This document shows positions 37,430 through 44,744 of a stretch of 64,000 nucleotides of DNA, piece by piece. The notes under the pieces were generated by a model. It was not told the DNA's origin. It made no database searches and saw only the letters and a list, made by a program, of their open reading frames with translations. Source of the DNA: Peribacillus sp. FSL H8-0477 (GTDB lineage: Bacteria > Bacillota > Bacilli > Bacillales > DSM-1321); assembly GCF_038002765.1 (NCBI RefSeq), contig NZ_JBBODE010000001.1:1364001-1428000 (forward strand). The letters are read 5' to 3'. The translations under genes and the position numbers were made by a program. Numbering within the stretch: the first letter of the stretch is position 1; each line of letters begins with the position of its first letter.

Positions 37430-38485
37430 TTAACTATGCTCCTGTTCGGCTGCTTGAGCTGCTTCCGCTGCTGCAGCTTTTTTACTGTTTTCAATTTCTT
37501 CAATTTTCATCACCATATATTCAATGTTTTTCAACTGCCAGTAGTGGCGTTGTAATGATTTCACGGAGTGGTACTCACTTTTGTTTGTTTTCTCGAAATA
37601 CTTTCTCGCAATGGAGACAGTAGCGCCGGGATAAGCTAAATAGCTCTGGAAAAGAAGCATTTCTTCTTCCTTAAACGGAAAATAGCGAAAATAATTATAT
37701 AACCAATCAATACAATCATTATTATTGGAGGGATATGTTTTGGCCGTTTTCTCCAAAAACGGAAGCAAATCAAAATGCGGCGGTGCTTTTTGTGACCTTT
37801 CAAAATTAATGAAATAACCATAGCCTCGTTCATTATAAATAAAGTGTTTTAGTGAGACCTTGCCGTGTGTGACAACTGTCCTGACTTTTTCCAAGTCCTT
37901 TGACTTCTCTGCCCACGACTCTATTTTTTTCAGGGAGTAATCCATTGCTTGTGAGATATCGGTATAATAGTTGCAAAACATCATTTCAAAAGGCGCCATA
38001 TACCATTTCTTTTCACAAGCAATGACAAATTCATCTAAAAATTCCCGTTGCTTTTTCCACTCCTCAACGGTCACGTTATAATGCTCTTCTCGTTCCTCAG
38101 CATCCACCGGAATATCTCTCACCGATAACGTGTGCATACGTGCTAGTTCACGAAACATCTGCTTGTGACGCTCGGAACGTTCTCCGCTTTCTTCATCAAC
38201 AAGCCAAGGCATTAAATAATACAAACGGTTGTTATTCAGAACGCCATATCGACCACCCTCAGCTTGGTAAATTGGCACAATTCGATTATAGCCGCGTTGA
38301 TACAGCGTTTGGATATTGCGGATAAAATCAATCCCCTCCTGTGCTGGCATTGACTTTAACGCAAAAATCCCCTGTTCACTGTAGACCTTCGTGATTTTCC
38401 CAAAGTCTTCAAGATACTTAACGCGAAGTCCATATTGAGACAATATTTCACCCAAGTTTTCATTCGGTTCTTTATTTCGGTACAC
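37430..38485 (-). CDS. ysxE: Spore coat protein YsxE (CotS/kinase-like family)
   Basis: Member of the CotS/YsxE family, which has an aminoglycoside-phosphotransferase-like fold, 351 residues. Seen: LGEILSQYGLRVKYLEDFG at the N-terminus, VVTHGKVSLKHFIYN in the catalytic-loop position (the usual HGD-x-x-x-N is altered to HGK-x-x-x-K, so kinase activity is doubtful), and an Ala/Glu-rich C-terminus. GTG start with GGCGGTG seven bases upstream. It follows spoVID, as in B. subtilis, and is expected to be mother-cell expressed. Confidence 0.9.
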   Translation of the reverse strand: MYRNKEPNENLGEILSQYGLRVKYLEDFGKITKVYSEQGIFALKSMPAQEGIDFIRNIQTLYQRGYNRIVPIYQAEGGRYGVLNNNRLYYLMPWLVDEESGERSERHKQMFRELARMHTLSVRDIPVDAEEREEHYNVTVEEWKKQREFLDEFVIACEKKWYMAPFEMMFCNYYTDISQAMDYSLKKIESWAEKSKDLEKVRTVVTHGKVSLKHFIYNERGYGYFINFERSQKAPPHFDLLPFLEKTAKTYPSNNNDCIDWLYNYFRYFPFKEEEMLLFQSYLAYPGATVSIARKYFEKTNKSEYHSVKSLQRHYWQLKNIEYMVMKIEEIENSKKAAAAEAAQAAEQEHS

Positions 38486-38507
38486 TGTCTGTCACCGCCT
38501 TTCTTCA

Positions 38508-38544
38508 TTCAATAAAAGCAGAGCCAATAATGACCCTGCTTTTA
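38508..38544 (-). terminator. Probable terminator between spoVID and ysxE
   Basis: Nine-bp stem TAAAAGCAG / CTGCTTTTA (38513-38521 and 38536-38544) with a T-rich 3' side but no long T-run. Likely partial, since the two genes are usually co-expressed. Confidence 0.55.
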
Positions 38545-38548
38545 TCGG

Positions 38549-39934
38549 TTAGTGCTTGTATATGGTCACCTTAGGAATGTACAACACTTGACCTTCATAA
38601 ATATCCATTGTTGGCTCAAGCATATTGCTGTTCATTAAGGATTGAACAGAGACCTCATAACGCTCCGCCAAGATATCGAGTGTATCACCTTGTTGGACGA
38701 TACAGACCTTCATCTTCACAAGCTCTTCTTCTTGTTTCCTGCCGAAGAAATCTGTTAGTGAAACATGCTTCTCTTTCGTTTCTTCCTTTGACTCCTGTTT
38801 ATTTTTCTTATAACTTTTAGATCGCGGAATTTCTACAGCTTCCGCTTCTTGAGGCTCTGGCTTTCGAACAAGATCCAATAAGTGATGGTATTTCTTTTCT
38901 TGTTTTTGTTCAGCTTCAACTACTGACTCCTCTTCACCACTTTCTTCATAAACAGGTTCTGTTTTTTGTTGAAATACCACTGGGTCTGCCGCTTCCACAG
39001 AGCGAACTTCCTCCATTTCCACTTTCTTCGGTACAGTCTCAGTCGGGCAATCTTCCTGGTCTCTTTTCAGCACAGGTCCTTTTTTCGGTTCAAAGACAGT
39101 GGTTGACGATTCATCATCTGGCTGCTTCCTAGCTTCAACGTAAAACGGCTTATATAAATCATCCTCAGAGTTCATCTCGTCAGACTCAGGACTCTCCCTG
39201 TTAAGCGGCTCCATCTTACGATCGGCAACGGCCTCCTCGCTCGATTCAACACTTGACTCCACTTCTAATTCCACTGAAGAATGGGAACTCGACTCTTCTT
39301 GTTTTTGCTCCCGGGACCCGGCACTTACCTCTTGTTCTACTTTATCGTATTGCTGAGAACTCGACTCTTGGTCAAATTCGTATCTTGATTGAGAACTTAC
39401 CTGCTGCTCTTCGGTTGACTGCGAACTTGACTCCTGTACGATTTCGATCTCGTATTCTTCTTGTTTCAAATCTTCTCTTTGTGGCATATGCGGCTGTTCA
39501 CCATAAATACCTGTCACCAGCAAGTCAGCCTGAAGCTTCAAACAATTTCGTTCAATCAACGTATAATCAAACGTCTGAATGTTTACACCAATATCATCCA
39601 CTGACTCCACCCGATTATATGGAATGGAAATATCAACAGGAAAGCGATGGTTAAATTCCTGCGTGCCATTCCCTGAGTCTTCTACAGATTGCATCGTCTT
39701 TGGATAATACCCCTGTGAATAATGCTTGATTTCTGATTCACCACTTGAAAGATTAATCTTATATTCCCCACTCAAATCAAGAGTTCCTTTAATTACTACA
39801 TACTCATCGCTTTCTTGAATAGTCACATTTGGATCGAGTGAAATCGAATAGAGCTCGGCTACTTCCTGCCCCTTCTGAAACCAAATCGACTCCTCGAGTG
39901 TAAAACGTAAAAACGGCAAATTATCCGCGGTCAA
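38549..39934 (-). CDS. spoVID: Spore coat morphogenetic protein SpoVID
   Basis: Coat-encasement factor recruited by SpoIVA; it drives multilayer coat proteins around the forespore. The N-terminal domain (residues 1-130) starts TADNLPFLRFTLEESIWF, aligning with B. subtilis SpoVID. The middle is long, acidic and rich in Ser/Glu/Gln with repeated (E)SSSQ motifs. The C-terminus is a LysM domain (CIVQQGDTLDILAERYEVSV). The start is best placed at TTG 39934: AGGAGG is seven bases before it, whereas the in-frame ATG at 39940 touches that ribosome binding site. Length 461 residues. Confidence 0.93.
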   Translation of the reverse strand: MTADNLPFLRFTLEESIWFQKGQEVAELYSISLDPNVTIQESDEYVVIKGTLDLSGEYKINLSSGESEIKHYSQGYYPKTMQSVEDSGNGTQEFNHRFPVDISIPYNRVESVDDIGVNIQTFDYTLIERNCLKLQADLLVTGIYGEQPHMPQREDLKQEEYEIEIVQESSSQSTEEQQVSSQSRYEFDQESSSQQYDKVEQEVSAGSREQKQEESSSHSSVELEVESSVESSEEAVADRKMEPLNRESPESDEMNSEDDLYKPFYVEARKQPDDESSTTVFEPKKGPVLKRDQEDCPTETVPKKVEMEEVRSVEAADPVVFQQKTEPVYEESGEEESVVEAEQKQEKKYHHLLDLVRKPEPQEAEAVEIPRSKSYKKNKQESKEETKEKHVSLTDFFGRKQEEELVKMKVCIVQQGDTLDILAERYEVSVQSLMNSNMLEPTMDIYEGQVLYIPKVTIYKH

Positions 39935-39972
39935 AACCATTCCTCCTTTCAAAACAATAACGATACCAATAC

Positions 39973-40001
39973 AATTTATGAAACTTAACAGCTGTTTATG
40001 C
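39973..40001 (-). promoter_or_regulatory. Possible sigma-E promoter of spoVID
   Basis: Minus-strand GCATAAA (39995-40001) is followed after 14 bases by CATAAATT (39973-39980), a loose match to the sigma-E elements ATA and CATACAAT. spoVID is sigma-E dependent in B. subtilis. Weak by sequence alone. Confidence 0.33.
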
Positions 40002-40047
40002 CACCAGATTGTTGGATTATTTCAAAAGTTAGTATGGAGGAGGGACT

Positions 40048-40164
40048 ATGAGAAATGTATTTTTACCACTTTACTACCTAGAGCAAAGCAGCCTCTTAAG
40101 CCATTCTTCTTCCTTACACCAAAGTCACCAAGCTAATCCGAATATTTTAGTTATCCCTTTATAA
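40048..40164 (+). CDS. Candidate 38-residue small protein
   Basis: A short frame starting MRNVFLPLYYLEQSSLLSHS and ending NPNILVIPL. It is supported only by a strong ribosome binding site (GGAGG seven bases before ATG) and a hairpin with a T-run shortly after the stop (40181-40211). No recognised family and no clear promoter. The 3' half lies in the duplicated segment and its frame is partly kept in the second copy. It may be fortuitous. Confidence 0.3.
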   Translation: MRNVFLPLYYLEQSSLLSHSSSLHQSHQANPNILVIPL

Positions 40165-40180
40165 CTCTTGTTGCAAAAAT

Positions 40181-40211
40181 AGGGTATCTGGCTCTTTTGG
40201 ATACCCTTTTT
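40181..40211 (+). terminator. Terminator-like hairpin in repeat copy A
   Basis: Stem AGGGTATC / GATACCCT (40181-40188 and 40200-40207) followed by TTTT on the plus strand; A-rich on the 5' side so it could act in both directions. The matching hairpin in copy B is partly decayed. Confidence 0.6.
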
Positions 40212-40332
40212 GAGCAATTCTGCCTCTCAAGCTATCAGAAAGTGATTGGATATTGATAAAAAGCTAGGATTCTACATTTATTTCACCATTTCAAGCTTGC
40301 CGGATCACCTAAATGGAGCTTAATGAACGCTG

Positions 40333-40446
40333 ATTCGTCCCATTTCAGCTGTTATTCGGCCCTTTCTCTGATTGATTCGGCCCTTTTTGGCTATCATTCG
40401 GCCCTTTCTCTGATTGATTCGGCCCTTTTTGAATATCATTCGGCCC
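40333..40446. repeat. Array of six ATTCGGCCC repeats at exact 21-bp period
   Basis: ATTCGGCCC (first copy ATTCGTCCC) begins at 40333, 40354, 40375, 40396, 40417 and 40438: five consecutive 21-base steps. Intervening 12-mers alternate between CTTTCTCTGATTG-like and CTTTTTGGCTATC-like forms, giving a 42-bp higher-order unit. The plus strand has a 51-codon frame through the array (ATG 40323, stop 40476) encoding heptads such as SALSLID and SALFGYH, but no good ribosome binding site. Confidence 0.93.
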
Positions 40447-40576
40447 TTTCCAAGATGAACTTGCTGATCCAGTTATAGCTCTCATTGAAAACTACTGTTT
40501 TTAGTAACCCATTTGGATAAACCCGCCTCTCAAGCTACGAGGATGAGCCTATTATTCTCCACCGTTTTAAATGGAA

Positions 40577-40898
40577 AAGCTAATCCAAATATTTTGGTTA
40601 TCTCCTTATACCCCGTGTTGCAAAAATAGAGTATCTAACTCTTTTGGATACCCTTTCTGGGCAACCCCGCCTCTCAATCTATCAGAAAGTGATCTATTTT
40701 TGATAAAAAGCTAGGATTCTACGTTCGTTTCTCCATTCCAAGCTTGCCGGATCACTCAAAAGTAACTTAATGATTGCTGATTCGGCCCATTTTGGCAGTT
40801 ATTCGGCCCTTTCTCTGATTGATTCGGCCCTTTTCGGCTATCATTCGGCCCAAACTCGACTTGATTCGGCCTTTCCCAAGATGACCTTGCTGACCCAG
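40577..40898. repeat. Imperfect long repeat, copy B
   Basis: Second copy of the unit at 40130-40473, diverged by scattered substitutions and small indels over its whole length. It ends in its own ATTCGGCCC array. The ~100 bases between the copies contain partial pieces of the same unit. No gene is evident. Confidence 0.9.
40780..40872. repeat. Array of five ATTCGGCCC repeats at exact 21-bp period
   Basis: ATTCGGCCC (last copy ATTCGGCCT) begins at 40780, 40801, 40822, 40843 and 40864, again 21 bases apart each time. The parallel plus-strand frame (ATG 40770 to stop 40932) stays open for 54 codons with heptads like those of copy A. On the minus strand the core is GGGCCGAAT. Confidence 0.93.
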
Positions 40899-40935
40899 CC
40901 TTTCCAAATTTCCGCGCCTCTCAAGCTAGAATAAA

Positions 40936-40950
40936 AAAACCCGAATTCCT
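40936..40950 (-). other. Distal half of split hemL terminator
   Basis: The 15-mer AAAACCCGAATTCCT here is the exact reverse complement of 42420-42434 on the other side of the IS3 element. On the minus strand this half reads AGGAATTCGGGTTTT and continues into seven T. The two halves would form one perfect terminator if the element were removed. Confidence 0.88.
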
Positions 40951-40959
40951 CATAAAATG

Positions 40960-41010
40960 TACCCTATAAGATAGACACTTTGAAAAAAGTCTATCTTGTA
41001 GGGTATTTTT
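40960..41010 (+). terminator. Terminator-like hairpin at the left end of the IS3 element
   Basis: A 17-bp stem, 40960-40976 with 40989-41005, with one G-T pair; its outer arm TACCCTATAAGATAGAC overlaps the inverted repeat. It is followed on the plus strand by TTTTT. It should stop outside transcription from entering the transposase genes. Confidence 0.8.
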
Positions 41011-41047
41011 ATTTATAATGAGAAAAAAGATACGGGAGCGGAACCGA

Positions 41048-41485
41048 ATGACAAAAATCTACTTAACTGAAAAACAACAAGCGCAATTAAAATGTAATCC
41101 CTACGTACAGGCAGTTAGTGAAAAGGCCATTACCTATACAGATGAATTTAAGCGCCATTTTATTGCAGAAAATGAGAAAGGAAAGCTACCAAGAATCATT
41201 TTTGAAGAAGCGGGATTAGATGTCGAATTAATCGGTTTGGAGCGTGTGAGTTCTTCCGCAAAACGTTGGCGAGCAGCGTATCGAAAAGCTGGTATAGACG
41301 GTTTACAGGATACACGTAAAACGAATTCAGGACACCCACTTGAACGGGAACTAAGCCTGGAAGAAAAATACGCACGATTAGAAGCGAAAATGCGATTACT
41401 TGAGGCAGAGAACGAACTACTAAAAAAGCTGGATCTACTCGAAAGGCAGATGAGGAAGAAGAAATCACAATGGAAGCGAAAATAA
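41048..41485 (+). CDS. IS3-family transposase OrfA
   Basis: DNA-binding subunit, 145 residues. Helix-turn-helix segments ITYTDEFKRHFIAENEKGKL and SSSAKRWRAAYRKAGIDGLQ, then the leucine-zipper-like helix ARLEAKMRLLEAENELLKKL. I chose ATG 41048, with GGGAG nine bases upstream; the earlier in-frame ATG at 41018 overlaps a TATAAT that is probably the element's own -10. A AAA AAG at 41422-41428 lies in register for -1 slippage, and the -1 frame is open from there into OrfB, giving an OrfAB fusion. Confidence 0.88.
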   Translation: MTKIYLTEKQQAQLKCNPYVQAVSEKAITYTDEFKRHFIAENEKGKLPRIIFEEAGLDVELIGLERVSSSAKRWRAAYRKAGIDGLQDTRKTNSGHPLERELSLEEKYARLEAKMRLLEAENELLKKLDLLERQMRKKKSQWKRK

Positions 41486-42378
41486 AATTTGAACTGATTT
41501 ATGGCGCCATCAATAAATACGGATTGAAGCGCATGGTGAGCTACTTCTGTGAACTGATGGGGGTTTCTCGCTCAGGTTATTACAATTATTTTGATGAACG
41601 CTCTGCACAAAACCGTGCAGATCAAGATGTGGCAGATGAAGTGGTGAAAGAAATCATTTTAAAGGCGTATTATTTCCGAGGACGCAAAAAGGGAGCACGC
41701 CAAATCAAAATGACGCTTCAAAATCAATATAGTGTCACATATAACTTAAAACGAATTCGCCGTATTATGAAGAAATTCGATATTATCTGTCCAATTCGTA
41801 AGGCCAATCCCTATCGACGCATGGCAAAAGCAACGAAAGAACATCGGACATGCCAAAATGAACTAAACCGTAACTTCAAGCAAGGTGTGGCAGGAAAAGT
41901 GTTATTAACAGATATCACGTATTTGACGTATAGAGGCGGAAAACGTGCTTATTTATCAACGATTAAAGACGCAGAAACGAACGAAATTTTAGCGTATGAG
42001 GTGTCCGATTCCTTATCGCTGGATATCGCCCTCCATACAGTAAAGAAATTGAAAAAGCATAAGCATTTAGCGAAAGATGCGTTTATCCATTCGGATCAGG
42101 GTTTCCATTATACGAGCCCTATTTATCAAACCTTAGTAAAGAAAATGGGCCTAGGCCAGTCGATGTCACGCCGTGGCAACTGTTGGGATAATGCGCCCCA
42201 AGAATCCTTCTTTGGGCATTTTAAAGATGAAGCCAATCTAAAGGAATGTGAGACATTAGAAGTAGTGAAACGAGAAATTAAAAGTTATATGACGTACTAC
42301 AATCATTATCGAGGCCAGTGGAATTTAAAAAAGCTGCCGCCTGTAAAATACAGACAGCAGCTTCAACAAGTTGCCTAG
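41470..42378 (+). CDS. IS3-family transposase OrfB (DDE integrase core)
   Basis: Catalytic part, 302 residues. HTH_21-like start (RSGYYNYFDERSAQNRADQD), then the rve fold with the three acidic residues in LLTDITYLTY, FIHSDQGFHYTS and PQESFFGHFKDE; the D-D-35-E spacing looks normal. No internal stops. Probably made mainly as the OrfAB frameshift product; it also has its own ATG. Orientation is opposite to the surrounding hem and spo genes. Confidence 0.93.
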   Translation: MEAKIKFELIYGAINKYGLKRMVSYFCELMGVSRSGYYNYFDERSAQNRADQDVADEVVKEIILKAYYFRGRKKGARQIKMTLQNQYSVTYNLKRIRRIMKKFDIICPIRKANPYRRMAKATKEHRTCQNELNRNFKQGVAGKVLLTDITYLTYRGGKRAYLSTIKDAETNEILAYEVSDSLSLDIALHTVKKLKKHKHLAKDAFIHSDQGFHYTSPIYQTLVKKMGLGQSMSRRGNCWDNAPQESFFGHFKDEANLKECETLEVVKREIKSYMTYYNHYRGQWNLKKLPPVKYRQQLQQVA

Positions 42379-42419
42379 GCTTTTTCAAAATGCCCTTTAC
42401 AAAGGGTACACTTTATCAT

Positions 42420-42434
42420 AGGAATTCGGGTTTT
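42420..42434 (-). other. Proximal half of split hemL terminator
   Basis: AGGAATTCGGGTTTT, four bases after the hemL stop on the minus strand, is the first arm of the terminator stem whose second arm is now 1.5 kb away at 40936-40950. Confidence 0.88.
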
Positions 42435-42437
42435 ATA

Positions 42438-43727
42438 TTATTTTCTTAGTTTAGAGAAGGCTTTTTCTGCTGCGGCTATGGTTTTTTCGATGTCTTCATC
42501 GGTATGTGCCGTAGAGAGGAATAGGCCTTCGAATTGGGATGGCGGCAGGTAGATGCCTTGCTCTGCCATTTCTCTATAGTACGTGCCGAAGAAGGCTAAA
42601 TCAGAGGTTTTAGCTCCTTCATAGTTGATTACTTCTTCGTTGGTAAAGAATAGGCCGATCATGGAGCCTGCACGGTTAAACGTATGAGGAATATCATATT
42701 TTGCCGCTGCTGCGCTGATGCCTTTTTCAAGCATGTCGCCTTTACGTTGGAACTCTGTATATACTTCAGGTGTCAGCTGGCTAAGCGTTTCAAGGCCTGC
42801 TGTCATCGCTAGTGGATTTCCTGAAAGCGTTCCTGCTTGATAGATGGTTCCGCTTGGTGCAACTCTTTCCATGATTTCACGTTTTCCGCCAAATGCTCCA
42901 ACTGGAAGTCCGCCGCCAATTACCTTGCCTAGACAAGTCATATCTGGAGTCACTCCGTAGTAACCTTGGGCGCAGTTATAGCCGACACGGAAGCCGGTCA
43001 TGACTTCGTCGAAGATTAACAGTGCGCCATATTGCGTTGTTACTTCTCTTAGTCCTTCAAGGAAGCCTGGCTGTGGTGGTACGAGACCCATGTTGCCTGC
43101 AACTGGTTCAACAATGATACATGCGATGTCTTCACCAAATTGTTCAAATGCATACTTAACCGCTGCAAGATCGTTATAAGGTACCGTAATCGTGTTTTTT
43201 GCTGTTCCTTCTGGGACACCTGGGCTGTCTGGCAAACCAAGCGTAGCAACGCCCGAACCAGCTTTAATCAGCAACGAATCACCATGACCGTGGTAGCAGC
43301 CTTCAAATTTCAAAATTTTGTTTCTGCTTGTGTAACCGCGAGCGACGCGAAGTGCACTCATGGTTGCTTCCGTTCCCGATGAAACCATCCGAATCATTTC
43401 AACTGAAGGAACCCGATCAATGACCAGCTGCGCCAATTCGTTTTCAATCACCGTTGATGCTCCGAAACTTGTACCTGTTTCTGCAACCTTCTTAATTGAC
43501 TCAACCACGCGATCATTGGCATGACCTAAAATAAGCGGTCCCCATGATAGAACATAATCAATATATTCATTGCCATCGATGTCATAGATTTTCGAGCCTT
43601 TACCACGTTCCATAAAGATCGGATCCATATCAACCGATTTGAATGCACGTACAGGACTGTTCACTCCGCCTGGCATGAGGTCTTTCGCTTTAGTAAAAGC
43701 TTGTTTTGATTTTTCATATGAACGCAT
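42438..43727 (-). CDS. hemL: Glutamate-1-semialdehyde 2,1-aminomutase
   Basis: PLP-dependent enzyme converting glutamate-1-semialdehyde to 5-aminolevulinate, the second step of the C5 haem pathway. The PLP lysine is in [17 protein letters not shown]; other signatures are [25 protein letters not shown] and [11 protein letters not shown]. Length 429 residues. Last gene of hemAXCDBL; its terminator is interrupted by the IS3 element. Confidence 0.98.
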   Translation of the reverse strand: MRSYEKSKQAFTKAKDLMPGGVNSPVRAFKSVDMDPIFMERGKGSKIYDIDGNEYIDYVLSWGPLILGHANDRVVESIKKVAETGTSFGASTVIENELAQLVIDRVPSVEMIRMVSSGTEATMSALRVARGYTSRNKILKFEGCYHGHGDSLLIKAGSGVATLGLPDSPGVPEGTAKNTITVPYNDLAAVKYAFEQFGEDIACIIVEPVAGNMGLVPPQPGFLEGLREVTTQYGALLIFDEVMTGFRVGYNCAQGYYGVTPDMTCLGKVIGGGLPVGAFGGKREIMERVAPSGTIYQAGTLSGNPLAMTAGLETLSQLTPEVYTEFQRKGDMLEKGISAAAAKYDIPHTFNRAGSMIGLFFTNEEVINYEGAKTSDLAFFGTYYREMAEQGIYLPPSQFEGLFLSTAHTDEDIEKTIAAAEKAFSKLRK

Positions 43728-43748
43728 TTTCAGATCTCCTTTGAAAGG

Positions 43749-44741
43749 TTAGTTTTTTTCATCTCGCAGCCAAGCAGCTGCTTCCTTTGCAAAATAAGTG
43801 ATGATCAAGTCGGCGCCAGCACGTTTGAAGCCTGTCAGCATTTCTAAAACAATTACTTTTTCATCTATCCAACCGTTGTTAGCGGCTGCTTTCACCATTG
43901 AATATTCACCGCTGACGTTATAAGCAACTATCGGAAGCTTCACCGTATTTTTCACATCGCGGATGATATCCATATACGAAAGAGCAGGTTTTACGATTAA
44001 GAAATCAGCACCTTCAGCTATATCGGATTCTGCTTCACGGAACGCTTCCATTCGATTCGCTGGATCCATTTGATAGGTTTTCCGGTCACCAAACTGTGGA
44101 GCTCCATTGGCAGCGTCGCGGAAAGGACCGTAAAAAGCAGATGCATACTTAACGGCATACGACATAATTGGAATATCTTCAAAACCAGCTTCATCAAGTC
44201 CTGCACGAATTGCTGTAACAAATCCATCCATCATATTCGATGGTGCAATAATATCCGCACCTGCTTCTGCCTGGCTGACTGCCGTTTTGGCAAGTAGATC
44301 TAATGATGCATCATTAAGAATTTTGTCTCCTTCAACCAGACCACAGTGACCATGACTTGTATATTCACAAAGACATGCATCAGCAATCACGATCATCTCA
44401 GGATACAGTTCCTTCACTAGGCGGGTCGCTTGCTGTACGAGGCCATTATGATGAAATGCTCCAGATCCCTGTTCATCCTTATCATGCTCGAAAGGAACGC
44501 CAAATAGTATCACGGATTTAATCCCAAGCTCTACTACTTCATCCATCTCAGCACGAAGGTTATCCATGGATAATTGATAGATTCCGGGCATAGAAGAAAT
44601 TTCGTTTTTAATGTTTTCTCCATCAATAATAAAAATCGGGTAAATTAAATCCTCTTTTTGAAGTACGGTTTCACGAACCATTGCTCGGATGCCTGCACTT
44701 GAACGTAAACGACGATGACGGTTAAACTGTAAATCTTTCAT
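43749..44741 (-). CDS. hemB: Delta-aminolevulinic acid dehydratase (porphobilinogen synthase)
   Basis: Condenses two 5-aminolevulinates to porphobilinogen, 330 residues. The zinc-binding cysteines lie in [15 protein letters not shown], and the Schiff-base lysine is in [12 protein letters not shown], with a second lysine in [18 protein letters not shown] 44741 has AGGAGG eight bases upstream; GTG 44744 is the alternative. Starts three bases after hemD ends. Confidence 0.97.
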   Translation of the reverse strand: MKDLQFNRHRRLRSSAGIRAMVRETVLQKEDLIYPIFIIDGENIKNEISSMPGIYQLSMDNLRAEMDEVVELGIKSVILFGVPFEHDKDEQGSGAFHHNGLVQQATRLVKELYPEMIVIADACLCEYTSHGHCGLVEGDKILNDASLDLLAKTAVSQAEAGADIIAPSNMMDGFVTAIRAGLDEAGFEDIPIMSYAVKYASAFYGPFRDAANGAPQFGDRKTYQMDPANRMEAFREAESDIAEGADFLIVKPALSYMDIIRDVKNTVKLPIVAYNVSGEYSMVKAAANNGWIDEKVIVLEMLTGFKRAGADLIITYFAKEAAAWLRDEKN

Positions 44742-44744
44742 CAC

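Larger units (their letters stand above)
40130..40473. repeat. Imperfect long repeat, copy A
   Basis: First copy of a ~340-bp sequence repeated at 40577-40898 in the same orientation. Shared blocks include AAGCTAATCC, CTCTTTTGGATACCCTTT, TATCAGAAAGTGAT, GATAAAAAGCTAGGATTCTA and AAGCTTGCCGGATCAC, ending with the ATTCGGCCC array and CAAGATGA. Shorter fragments of the same unit (GCCTCTCAAGCTA) recur at about 40522 and 40915, so the region arose by repeated duplication. Confidence 0.9.
40954..42415 (+). mobile_element. IS3-family insertion sequence, apparently intact
   Basis: About 1.46 kb. Ends are imperfect inverted repeats sharing TGTACCCT near each tip and a TTTGAAAAA(A)AG block further in. 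It carries orfA and orfB in the -1 frame relation typical of IS3, joined by slippery heptamer A AAA AAG at 41422-41428. Flanks show TCAT on both sides (40950-40953 and 42416-42419), a 3-4-bp target duplication. Exact tips are uncertain by one or two bases. Confidence 0.9.

Noticed and set aside
39253-39654. Plus-strand ORF of 133 codons opposite spoVID
   Set aside because: Antisense shadow of the Ser/Glu/Gln-rich middle of spoVID.
40333-40872. CRISPR-like array
   Set aside because: The repeats are only nine bases with 12-base spacers that are themselves similar, and no cas genes are present. This is not a CRISPR array.
41048-42378. Frameshifted, broken IS3 transposase
   Set aside because: The two frames are related by a canonical -1 slippery site with an open -1 frame, the normal IS3 arrangement, so the gene is treated as intact.
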